Shown: positions 8,414 through 15,419 of the stretch, piece after piece
How the letters are laid out: the number at the start of each line of letters is the position of its first letter
How positions within the stretch are numbered: the first letter of the stretch is position 1
Assembly: GCA_044445605.1 (NCBI GenBank)
Contig: JBIOEA010000004.1
Span: 1-64,000, forward strand
Direction: 5' to 3'
Origin: CAWKDC01 sp044445605
GTDB taxonomy: Bacteria; Pseudomonadota; Gammaproteobacteria; JABCZS01
Length of the DNA stretch: 64,000 bases
Program-made: the position numbers and the translations under genes
The notes under the pieces: generated by a model
The model's input: only the letters and a program-made list of their open reading frames with translations
Told to the model about the DNA's origin: nothing
The model's database searches: none

Positions 8414-8495
8414 GCACTTGAAATAGAAGTCGGGCGTCTATTTGTCGTTTAAGCTCCCATCATCATGAGCTCCTTACACCTATCTAACCACCACC

Positions 8496-8549
8496 TTGAC
8501 ATATAGAATACATGGTATTATAATACAATGTATTATAATACCATGTATT
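8496..8549 (+). promoter_or_regulatory. Consensus sigma-70 promoter overlapped by a 43-bp perfect palindrome (toxin-antitoxin operator)
   Basis: TTGACA at 8496-8501 and TATAAT at 8519-8524 are separated by exactly 17 bases, a perfect sigma-70 promoter. A palindrome with two 21-base arms (8507-8527 and 8529-8549) and a single central base (8528) covers the -10 box and the expected start site. Each arm also contains the self-complementary 12-mer GTATTATAATAC (8515-8526 and 8530-8541). The site lies just ahead of a RelE-type toxin and an Xre-type antitoxin, so it is the natural operator for autoregulation by the antitoxin or the complex. Confidence 0.85.
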
Positions 8550-8577
8550 ACGGTGTTTCTTGTAAGGATAGAGTGCA

Positions 8578-8955
8578 GTGAAAATCTACAAAACTCACGT
8601 TTTTGATAAGTGGATTAAAAAGGAAGGCATTACAAACAGCACTCTTCAAGAAGCTATTGATGAAATGTGCGATGGCATTATTGATGCCGATCTGGGCGGT
8701 GGTCTGGTTAAAAAGCGAATGGCTAAACCTGGGCACGGGAAACGTGGGAGCTATAGAATATTACTGGCCTTTAGAAGTAATTCTCGAGCAATTTTTCTCA
8801 CCGGCTTTTCAAAAAGTGATATGGACAACATTACATCAGACGAAAAGGCTGTTTTCAAAAAACTCTGTACGATTTATTTAAATATGGACTGCAAAGAAAT
8901 TGAAAGCATGTGCAAAGCGAAGAAACTCATCGAGGTGACCTATGAAAAAGACTAA
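8578..8955 (+). CDS. RelE/HigB-family toxin (NadS-associated type, PF06296-like)
   Basis: This 125-residue protein resembles the RelE-superfamily toxins paired with an Xre-type antitoxin. Such toxins are ribosome-dependent mRNA endonucleases. The core reads GGGLVKKRMAKPGHGKRGSYRI, then LAFRSNSRAIFLTGFSKSD, typical of the RelE beta-sheet, with basic residues for RNA binding. The start at 8578 may be GTG-type; the leader shows AAGGATAG about 10 bases upstream. The toxin gene precedes the antitoxin gene, as in higBA-type modules, and they overlap by 14 bases. Expression is probably repressed through the large palindrome upstream. Activity is inferred from family, not demonstrated. Confidence 0.85.
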   Translation: MKIYKTHVFDKWIKKEGITNSTLQEAIDEMCDGIIDADLGGGLVKKRMAKPGHGKRGSYRILLAFRSNSRAIFLTGFSKSDMDNITSDEKAVFKKLCTIYLNMDCKEIESMCKAKKLIEVTYEKD

Positions 8956-9265
8956 ATCGGCTAAATCCAGATTAATGCAAGAAGCACATCAAATGGCTGC
9001 GGATTTGTTTGAAGGTGGTGTTATCACGCTTTCAACAATGAACGAATTCGATGCACTGTGCTTAACGGAGACACATGAGTTATCTGCGTCTAAAATTAAG
9101 AAAATTAGGCTTACATCCGGCGTGAGTCAAGCTGTTTTTGCCAAAGTGCTCAATGTCAGCTCTGCTGCCATTAAGCAATGGGAGCGAGGCGAACGCAACC
9201 CATGTGGGCCCGCTCTTAAATTGCTGAATCTCGTCGAGGCCAAGGGCATTGCGGCAATCATTTAA
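8942..9265 (+). CDS. Xre/HigA-type helix-turn-helix antitoxin (NadS-like)
   Basis: This 107-residue protein has a C-terminal helix-turn-helix: IKKIRLTSGVSQAVFAKVLN, then VSSAAIKQWERGERNPCGPA, the pattern of antitoxins that both neutralise a RelE-type toxin and repress their own promoter. The N-terminal half (about 1-50) presumably contacts the toxin. It overlaps the toxin gene by 14 bases, so the proteins are made in a fixed ratio. The likely DNA target is the 43-bp palindrome at 8507-8549. About 100 bases after the stop, a repeat-rich stretch begins. Confidence 0.87.
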   Translation: MKKTKSAKSRLMQEAHQMAADLFEGGVITLSTMNEFDALCLTETHELSASKIKKIRLTSGVSQAVFAKVLNVSSAAIKQWERGERNPCGPALKLLNLVEAKGIAAII

Positions 9266-9349
9266 ATCTTGGAAAGATTGACAGATAGGAAGCGATAACA
9301 TAGATTATCGTGGGCAATCCTCCCCTCTATTCGGAGCCACAGGTTTTTT

Positions 9350-9554
9350 TATATCATAATAAATCAGCATTGTTCAAGCCGCACGCATAATAGTGAGGGA
9401 TGGAATCTGCGCGGCGAGGTTTTTATTGAACCGCGACATATCTACTCGAGTGAGCTCAAGCTGTTGGGGCGAACGACAAGTCGATGCCTGTTCAATGGTG
9501 AAATAAAGACCTTGCCGCGCAGATGACGGGCCCCCGAGCGGTTATATAGCGAAG
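9350..9554 (+). repeat. Dispersed ~200-bp structured repeat, copy 1
   Basis: This stretch matches 48926-49134 at roughly nine of ten positions. It can form a 21-bp stem between 9405-9425 and 9504-9524 with two G.U pairs and no mismatch. Inside the loop a second stem pairs TTGAAC (9426-9431) with GTTCAA (9490-9495). It contains no plausible frame. Differences from the second copy mostly keep the pairing. It is either a non-autonomous mobile element (MITE-like) or a structured RNA. The rest of the gap 9266-9646 shows only a T-rich run near 9344-9350 and a short palindromic repeat at 9565-9588. Confidence 0.75.
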
Positions 9555-9564
9555 ATTGTGAAGA

Positions 9565-9588
9565 GGGCAAAAGATGTTTCGCCCCTAC
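9565..9588 (+). repeat. Short palindromic repeat (GGGCGAAA...TTTCGCCC family), copy 1
   Basis: This copy reads GGGCAAAA, GATG, TTTCGCCC, CTAC, with one mispair in the stem. Related copies lie at 14691-14713, 27682-27705, 27770-27793, 31133-31156 and 37647-37670. It sits directly after the larger structured repeat. Confidence 0.7.
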
Positions 9589-9646
9589 AAGAAAGTGCAT
9601 CTGTACATTATGAATCTCGAGATCTGAAGGTTTACAAAATAACTTC

Positions 9647-11220
9647 CTAATGCTTGTTAAATGAAGAAATGATGTGGGAGCGGACATCCACTGCAGCAAC
9701 TTCCGCTGTGAAACGCAACGGTTTGTTTGTCGTCGCTGATGAGATCATACTCCATCCTGAGGCAGATACAGGTGCGGAGACTGGTGCAAGCTTTGGCACA
9801 GACTCTGGCTTAGAGTTGGGTGCTGACAGGTGGGCTAGTTTTTGAGAGGCATGTTGCTTCATCATAGGATCTATTTCCTTGCCTGTATCAAGCAGCGCAT
9901 GAGCAATTTCGATATAGCCCTGTTTAACGGCATAGCATAAGATGTGTTCATTCTCCACCGTATATAAATTAATGAAAACGCCTTCATAAGCTTCATAAGC
10001 GAGCAAACATTTGACAATCTCAGTGGAGCCCTGCATCACCGCAAGGGCCAGAGGCCTGTCACCATTACGGCTAGAGGCGCCAAGATTAATCTTCCCCTCT
10101 GCGAGGATATCCTTCACCAAAACCAGGTCCTTCATGACAACAGCATAATCTAACAAAAAATGACCTCGGTTCCACCTTGTTGGCGGGTAATGGACCTTAA
10201 GGGCGTGGATTAATTCATCTCTTTCGTTTGAAGGGATCTGATCCAGCATTATTTCTATAGATTTCCACTGGAGGAAAGCCTCGTTCATTACACCATGAGC
10301 ATAATCACTGGCAATAAAATCGGGCCATTTGGCCTTATCCAAAGAATGCAGAAATTGACCTAGTCTTTTAGAGGTAGGATTGGTAATCATCATAAGATCT
10401 TCAGAAGGCCAAGGAGTGCTGCGATCAAGCCCCGTTTTTATCAAATCGTTTTTTTGCTCCTCCAAACTATATTCCTTGAAGCTTGGGTAAAAACTGATTT
10501 TAGGATAATAATTCCCGCTGGCCTCTTTTCCTTCTCGCTGACGACGCTTGACCACAGCCTCGTGAATATCGTAAGCACGGGACTGAGCCAGTAAACGAGA
10601 ACCGATATTGTCAGTAAAAATCATGACTTGATAAGCATCATCATTTTCCAGCCATTGAATGCGAGCCATGACCTCGTTTTGGTTGGAAAGGCCTCTCTTC
10701 CCTATAGCAAGGGCCTCCTCGACTAAACTCTCTAAACTGGTATGATAAAAGTTATTATTCAGCATCGTGGAGATATATACCTCGACCTCCTTGCGAGTAT
10801 GAGCGCGGTAAGGCCTGCTCACGGTTCCAGTATCATGCATCCCCATGCGCTGAATATAGGCCCCGGAAATGGGGATCGTAATCCCAACAAGACAGTTTGG
10901 TCTCTTATTGATTGCAAAAGGTTTCGGAAAATAGTTTTTCTCAGGATCAACGTAGGTTAGGGATTGTGCAGGTGTAGTGCGTGCTTTAATTTCTTTTGAC
11001 CACAAAGGAATATGGTCTGGATCAGTTTTATCCACGGGAATAATTTCATAGTCTCTCTTTCCCTCAGCATCGGTCGGCCCAGACGAAGGGTGTAGCTCTC
11101 TCCATTCCCCCACCGCAGCTCGATAGTTTTATTCCCGCCTATCAGGGTAGGGATAAATACCGTATTCCAATAACAGTTGTCATCGGCGCGGATGGTTTTA
11201 ATGAAACAGGGTTCATGCAT
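9647..11220 (-). pseudogene. Ankyrin-repeat protein gene with apparent frameshift in a homopolymer run
   Basis: Two overlapping reverse-strand frames appear to be one gene. The first starts at the ATG at 11220, directly after tdk, and reads well to ...TIELRWG. The second is open from a GTG at 11113 to 9647 (488 codons) and continues as ...GEWRELHPSS. The join falls in a run of five C (11107-11111, plus strand); one extra base there would fuse them smoothly as ELRWGEWRELH. The long part carries about two to three ankyrin repeats at residues 318-412 and an Ala/Pro/Ser-rich linker. Ankyrin proteins of this kind are frequent effectors in Legionellales. The change could be a real inactivating mutation, a sequencing error or phase variation. 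If the frames are independent, the real start is the GTG at 11113. Confidence 0.62.
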
Positions 11221-11221
11221 T

Positions 11222-11827
11222 CTAACTCACTGATATAGAAACAACAGAGGATTTTTCAAACGCTTCTTTAAAATGCTTCCGACACAATGAGATATATTTA
11301 TCATTGCCGCCAATGCCCACTTGATCACCTGATTTCAACACATTGCCTTGTTCGTCCACACGTACCACATGATTGGCTTTTCTCGAGCAATGACAAATCG
11401 TTTTCACTTCAATCAATTCATCCGCCCAGATCAATAAATACGTGCTTCCCTCAAACGGCTCAGCCCGGAAATCATTGCGTAATCCATACGCTAAAACAGG
11501 AATGTTTAAACGATCAACCACTTCAGTCAACGCATACACCTGTGCTTTCGTCAAAAATTGCGCTTCATCCACAAACACACAACTTAACGGTGTTTTTTCA
11601 TGTTGCGCTTTTGTCATGGCAAATAAGTCACTGCCTGCATCAAACCCCACAGCAGGGCTTTTTAATCCAATGCGAGAATGCACATGGCCCTCTTGATAGC
11701 GATCATCCACGCTGGGCGTGAAAATCATCGTATTCATCCCACGTTCTTGGTAGTTGTAATTGGATTGCAGCAACATCGTCGATTTGCCCGCATTCATCGT
11801 GGAATAATAAAAATATAACTTGGCCAT
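11222..11827 (-). CDS. tdk: Thymidine kinase (type II)
   Basis: Phosphorylates thymidine to dTMP in the salvage pathway. The 201-residue protein carries the P-loop STMNAGKST near the N-terminus, the Walker-B-like VFVDEAQFL, YGLRNDF for substrate binding, and zinc-ligand Cys residues in the lasso region (ICHCSRKANHV and a later C..H). It lies in a reverse-strand run with smr upstream (3-base gap) and the ankyrin gene downstream (start 1 base after its stop), so it is probably transcribed with both. thyA and folA elsewhere in the window give de novo dTMP synthesis, so the organism has both routes. Confidence 0.95.
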   Translation of the reverse strand: MAKLYFYYSTMNAGKSTMLLQSNYNYQERGMNTMIFTPSVDDRYQEGHVHSRIGLKSPAVGFDAGSDLFAMTKAQHEKTPLSCVFVDEAQFLTKAQVYALTEVVDRLNIPVLAYGLRNDFRAEPFEGSTYLLIWADELIEVKTICHCSRKANHVVRVDEQGNVLKSGDQVGIGGNDKYISLCRKHFKEAFEKSSVVSISVS

Positions 11828-11830
11828 GGC

Positions 11831-12361
11831 TCAAAACTCTCCGTCACGAAGCAACACATACACCGCACCGGTACCACCATCTTTCGGTTGTGCAGAACAA
11901 TAGGCCAATACACACGCTGATTGCGGTAACCACTGATACACGCCATTCTTCAACACGGGCGGAGCATCATCTTTGCCCTTGCCATGTATCACATGTACAC
12001 ATCGGTAGTGGTTCGCTTGCGCTTTGGCTAAAAAAAGTGAAAATGCGCCGCGCGCAGTTTCTAATGTCATCCCGTGTAAATCGAGACTTGCTTCAATCGG
12101 GATTTGCCCCTTCTTTAAGCGACGTCGATCACGGTAAGGTAAACTAGGATCGCAAAAATCCAGCACCGTATTGCCTGAAACGGCAGGTGCGTTTGGACGA
12201 TCATAATATCGTTTTAATGATAAGGTTGGAGGAGCAGGGCTCTTCTTGCGTGCCGGTGGTAAATGATCATCCGGTGCCTTCGAACCCTTACCCAGAGGTT
12301 TGACGCCTTGCATTGCTTGGCGGAAAAGCTCATCATCCGTGATAGGCGGTTTTCCACTCAT
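11831..12361 (-). CDS. Smr-domain protein (MutS2 C-terminal-like nuclease family)
   Basis: This 176-residue protein has a C-terminal Smr domain: SLDLHGMTLETARGAFSLFL, then VHVIHGKGKD, the LDxHG and HGxG signatures of the family. Stand-alone gammaproteobacterial members (SmrA/SmrB) include SmrB, an endonuclease that cleaves mRNA at collided ribosomes. The N-terminal 90 residues are a polar, Pro/Lys-rich linker. The domain layout fits SmrA/SmrB but I cannot decide which. It is the second gene of the run acidic protein - smr - tdk - ankyrin gene, with gaps of only a few bases. Confidence 0.9.
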   Translation of the reverse strand: MSGKPPITDDELFRQAMQGVKPLGKGSKAPDDHLPPARKKSPAPPTLSLKRYYDRPNAPAVSGNTVLDFCDPSLPYRDRRRLKKGQIPIEASLDLHGMTLETARGAFSLFLAKAQANHYRCVHVIHGKGKDDAPPVLKNGVYQWLPQSACVLAYCSAQPKDGGTGAVYVLLRDGEF

Positions 12362-12367
12362 ACAATA

Positions 12368-12679
12368 TTAGGCTTCCTCTTCTTCGTCTTCATCTTCATC
12401 AGAACCATCGTCTAATGCTTCGTAAAACGAATTCGCCCAGCTATCCACTAAATCCAATGGATCGCATTCCGTTTCTTCTGCCAATTCAATCAGTGCGTTT
12501 AATGTCAACATTTGACATACGCCTGAGAATGCCAGCGCGCCTTCAGATTTCAATAAACCATCCGCTGCGATCTGTGCTTGGATCATCGGCGTTACCGCTT
12601 CAGATACCTTCATCACCGCTTCCATAAATGGCTCGGATACTTCTTCCATATCCGCTGTTTCATCGATTTGTGTAGACAT
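12368..12679 (-). CDS. Small acidic protein of unknown function (103 aa)
   Basis: A 103-residue helical protein with a strongly acidic C-terminal tail (DGSDEDEDEEEE). I recognise no family. The ATG is preceded by AAGGGGA, a good ribosome binding site. It is the first gene of the reverse-strand group leading into smr, tdk and the ankyrin gene, and a terminator of the upstream ABC-F gene lies just before it, so its promoter must sit between about 12680 and 12700 or within the terminator region. Acidic tails like this occur in ribosome-associated or nucleic-acid-mimicking proteins, but nothing here proves such a role. Confidence 0.78.
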   Translation of the reverse strand: MSTQIDETADMEEVSEPFMEAVMKVSEAVTPMIQAQIAADGLLKSEGALAFSGVCQMLTLNALIELAEETECDPLDLVDSWANSFYEALDDGSDEDEDEEEEA

Positions 12680-12700
12680 TATCTTTTCCCCTTGTTAGTT

Positions 12701-12743
12701 AAAAAAAACCCCGCTCACTGCGTTCGCTGACCCTTTAGCAGGG
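12701..12743 (-). terminator. Rho-independent terminator of the ABC-F gene
   Basis: On the reverse strand CCCTGCT (from 12743) pairs with AGCGGGG (to 12709), a 7-bp stem with one G.U pair, with further inner pairing in the loop. Eight T follow (12708-12701). It lies 14 bases beyond the stop of the ABC-F gene. Confidence 0.75.
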
Positions 12744-12756
12744 AGCGAAAAATCTC

Positions 12757-14625
12757 TTACAGATCTCCCCACTGCGACAAACAATCATCCAGTGCCTTGG
12801 ACAAATCCTCACGTTCTTTCTGTACTTCACGAACCTCTTCAGGTGTCGCATCTGTATAGAAAGTCGGTGCTGCCATTTGTGCATCAAGAAGTGCTATCTT
12901 TTGCTCCAAATCTGCCATCTGCTTTTCAAGCTTGCCTGCGCCTTTATCCTTATTATTCGAACGGTTCCCGCCCGATTTCTTTTCCTTCGTCACAGGCGCT
13001 GCTGCCAGCGCAGTTGCATCACGTGTCAGGTAATCCTGGCCGCTAGCATCTAAATAATCATCATAGCCCGCCGTGATATCTTGTAAACCATTCGGCGTTA
13101 ATACAATAATGCGCGTCGCCACTTGACGTACGAAATCACGATCATGGCTCACAAATAAGACAGTGCCATCAAATTTCACCAGACTTTCAGCCAAGGCTTC
13201 CACGGATTCAAGATCCAAATGGTTGGTGGGTTCATCCATGATCAGAACGTTAGGATCATGCATCATCCAATAGGCAGCCAATAACCGGGCAGCTTCACCC
13301 CCCGATATTTGCGAGATCTTTTTATGGACGTCGTCACCACTGAATAACATTTGCCCTAAATAATTACGTACTCTCGGACGTGCCAACGGCGGCGCACGCT
13401 CGGTTAGCCAATTCAACAACGTGGCATCTTCATTCAATTGTTCATGATGATCTTGTGCAAAATATCCAATGTGCGTTTCGTATCCCCAACGGTATTCACC
13501 CCCATCAGCCGGCAATAAGCCCATCACGATCTTCAGCAACGTCGATTTACCCAGACCGTTCGCACCGATGATCGCGACCTTTTCACCACGACCCAATTGG
13601 AACGAAACATTCCGCAACACCGCTTGATCGCCGTAATGCTTCGAAATACCATCCACTTCCAACACCACTTTGCCCGATGCACGTTGTGGCTTGAAATGAA
13701 AATACGGCGCCGTGCGGTTTGAGACCTTCACTTCCGTTAATTCAATCTTGTCAATTTGCTTCTGCTTCGACTTCGCTTGCTTCGCTTTACTGGCCTTCGC
13801 ACTGAAACGATCCACGAAGGTTTGTAACTGCGCCACTTTCGAGTCTTGATGCTTGCGTGCGTGTTCTTGTTGCAAGGTCGTTTGCATCTTCGAAACCATG
13901 AATTGATCATAATTACCGTAGTAATCCGTGATCGTGTCGTAGTCAATGTCTAAAATGTGCGTCGCTACCGCGTTCAAAAAATGCTTATCATGCGATACGA
14001 AAATTAATATACCTTTGTATTCGAACTTTAAATATTCTTCAAGCCAATGGATCGACGTGATATCCAAATGGTTGGTCGGCTCATCCAGTAACATGATCTC
14101 AGGCTCTTGGAATAATACTTGTGCCAACAATACACGTAACTTGAAACCGCCCGATAACGCACTCATCTTCCCTTCATGCTTCTCGGGGGGCAAGCCCAAA
14201 CCGGATAAAATCGCATGTGCCAAGCTTTCTGCTTCATAACCGCGATTCATCGCAATGGTTTCTTCGAGTTCGCCAAGACGGATCCCGTCAGCTTCAGTGA
14301 AATCTTCATGGGCCAATACTTTATCTTTTTCTTTAAAAGCAGCCCATAAATCGGCTTTGCCCGCGACAACCACATCCAGTAAACGCCAGTCCTCATATTG
14401 GAAGTGATCTTGCTTCAACATCCCAATTTGCGCGTTTTGAGGTACGTCAATTTCGCCTTCACTCGCCTTTTCAACACCGGCAATCACCCGCAATGCGCTC
14501 GATTTGCCTGCCCCGTTTTTACCAGTGATACCGTATCGCTCCTCCGAGTGACACAACAAGGTCGCGCCCGTGAATAAGCTTTGGGGGCCATAGCGGAGGC
14601 CGAGATTTTGGGTGGCTAGCATCAT
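12757..14625 (-). CDS. ABC-F family ATPase (YbiT-like, with C-terminal coiled coil)
   Basis: A 622-residue cytosolic ABC-F protein with two ATP-binding cassettes and no membrane domain. ABC-F proteins act on the ribosome to relieve stalling or antibiotic block. Cassette 1 has GKNGAGKSS and LSGGFKLRVLLAQ then LLDEPTNHLD. Cassette 2 has GANGLGKST, ISGGEAARLLAAY and IMDEPTNHLD. The linker between them is Lys/Gln-rich (AKASKAKQAKSKQKQIDKIE), as in YbiT. The C-terminal 80 residues form an extra coiled coil as in Uup/YheS. I favour the YbiT subgroup from the linker and cassette 1, but the extension is not typical of it. A terminator follows directly. Confidence 0.93.
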   Translation of the reverse strand: MMLATQNLGLRYGPQSLFTGATLLCHSEERYGITGKNGAGKSSALRVIAGVEKASEGEIDVPQNAQIGMLKQDHFQYEDWRLLDVVVAGKADLWAAFKEKDKVLAHEDFTEADGIRLGELEETIAMNRGYEAESLAHAILSGLGLPPEKHEGKMSALSGGFKLRVLLAQVLFQEPEIMLLDEPTNHLDITSIHWLEEYLKFEYKGILIFVSHDKHFLNAVATHILDIDYDTITDYYGNYDQFMVSKMQTTLQQEHARKHQDSKVAQLQTFVDRFSAKASKAKQAKSKQKQIDKIELTEVKVSNRTAPYFHFKPQRASGKVVLEVDGISKHYGDQAVLRNVSFQLGRGEKVAIIGANGLGKSTLLKIVMGLLPADGGEYRWGYETHIGYFAQDHHEQLNEDATLLNWLTERAPPLARPRVRNYLGQMLFSGDDVHKKISQISGGEAARLLAAYWMMHDPNVLIMDEPTNHLDLESVEALAESLVKFDGTVLFVSHDRDFVRQVATRIIVLTPNGLQDITAGYDDYLDASGQDYLTRDATALAAAPVTKEKKSGGNRSNNKDKGAGKLEKQMADLEQKIALLDAQMAAPTFYTDATPEEVREVQKEREDLSKALDDCLSQWGDL

Positions 14626-14690
14626 GATTAGGTTACGTCTTCATATTCTGAGGTTTAAGGTAAACGGATTATATAGATTAACCTGAGGAA

Positions 14691-14713
14691 GGGCAAATAA
14701 TATTTGCCCCTAC
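14691..14713 (+). repeat. Short palindromic repeat, variant with compensatory stem changes
   Basis: GGGCAAATA and TATTTGCCC form the stem, followed by CCTAC-type flank. Compared with the GGGCGAAA...TTTCGCCC copies, a G.C pair is replaced by A.T on both arms, so the pairing rather than the sequence is kept. It lies between the ABC-F gene and the downstream membrane protein gene. Confidence 0.6.
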
Positions 14714-14734
14714 AACCTATTACCTGCCGCCTTC

Positions 14735-15322
14735 CTATCTTCTTTGGCCGTGTGGCACGGATGATTCCTGTATGTTCGTATATTCCATCAGATTATTATT
14801 AACCGGCGAACCTCGCCACTTATTCACGACCGCAGGCGCAGCACCCAATCCCGCGGCAAATGCACCGGCTAATGCTGCGAGTATTCCCAGCGTGATTTTA
14901 CCTGCATCAGGGTGAGGATTCCCAAGCAAAAAGCCTGAAATCATGGCAAAAAATACAACCGACACACCCAAATACAATCTCGATTCATTATAAGGGTTCG
15001 AGGATACCGAATATCCACTTGCAGTATCATCTAGATGAATTTCATGCATGCTCGTTTGTCTGTGATTCTTCCAGCCAATGGCCTCAGACATTTTATCGGA
15101 GCCCCGTACCAGCGAGAGTGCGGCTACCATCAGAGGTGCTATAAAGAATACGCCCTCCGATCCAAAACTTGCTGGAATCAATAAGTTCTCACGCTTATCC
15201 CCTACTACGATCCAGGCGATCATCCGGATCAACATCAAAGCGCACACGGTATATCCAGCACGTTGCCCCCACGTGGCGGCCTTTTCTAATCTTTCTTCAG
15301 CGATTCTTGCTGGTGCTGCCAT
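14735..15322 (-). CDS. Membrane protein of unknown function (195 aa)
   Basis: No family recognised. Four hydrophobic segments are visible, at about residues 22-40, 54-70, 113-132 and 143-165; the last is Ala/Gly-rich. A polar loop of about 40 residues separates the second and third. There is no cleavable signal peptide; the N-terminus is charged and probably cytoplasmic. It is divergent from rep with about 100 bases between starts. A short palindromic repeat follows its 3' end. Probably an inner-membrane protein. Confidence 0.75.
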   Translation of the reverse strand: MAAPARIAEERLEKAATWGQRAGYTVCALMLIRMIAWIVVGDKRENLLIPASFGSEGVFFIAPLMVAALSLVRGSDKMSEAIGWKNHRQTSMHEIHLDDTASGYSVSSNPYNESRLYLGVSVVFFAMISGFLLGNPHPDAGKITLGILAALAGAFAAGLGAAPAVVNKWRGSPVNNNLMEYTNIQESSVPHGQRR

Positions 15323-15419
15323 AATCTACCTCATCAACGTTAAGAGTATATTAGGGGCATTCTCGCATATCAAAGGGTGAATATCAATGTATAATGCGCT
15401 TCTGACTACAAGGAGTGCC

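Noticed and set aside
8507..8549. Rho-independent terminator at the 43-bp palindrome
   Set aside because: The palindrome is AT-rich with no T run after it and overlaps a perfect promoter; an operator explains it better.
9405..9524. Integron attC site within the ~200-bp repeat (long imperfect stem with AAC/GTT near its ends)
   Set aside because: The 7-base boxes read ATTGAAC and GTTCAAT, which do not fit RYYYAAC and GTTRRRY, and no integrase or cassette array is present.
10957..11220. An independent 87-codon gene at the start of the ankyrin locus
   Set aside because: Its N-terminal half fits as the missing start of the ankyrin gene and its C-terminal half is an out-of-frame shadow of it; one frameshift is the simpler reading.
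12415..12627. Forward-strand frames opposite the small acidic protein and smr
   Set aside because: They are shadows of the reverse-strand genes, which have good ribosome binding sites and operon spacing.
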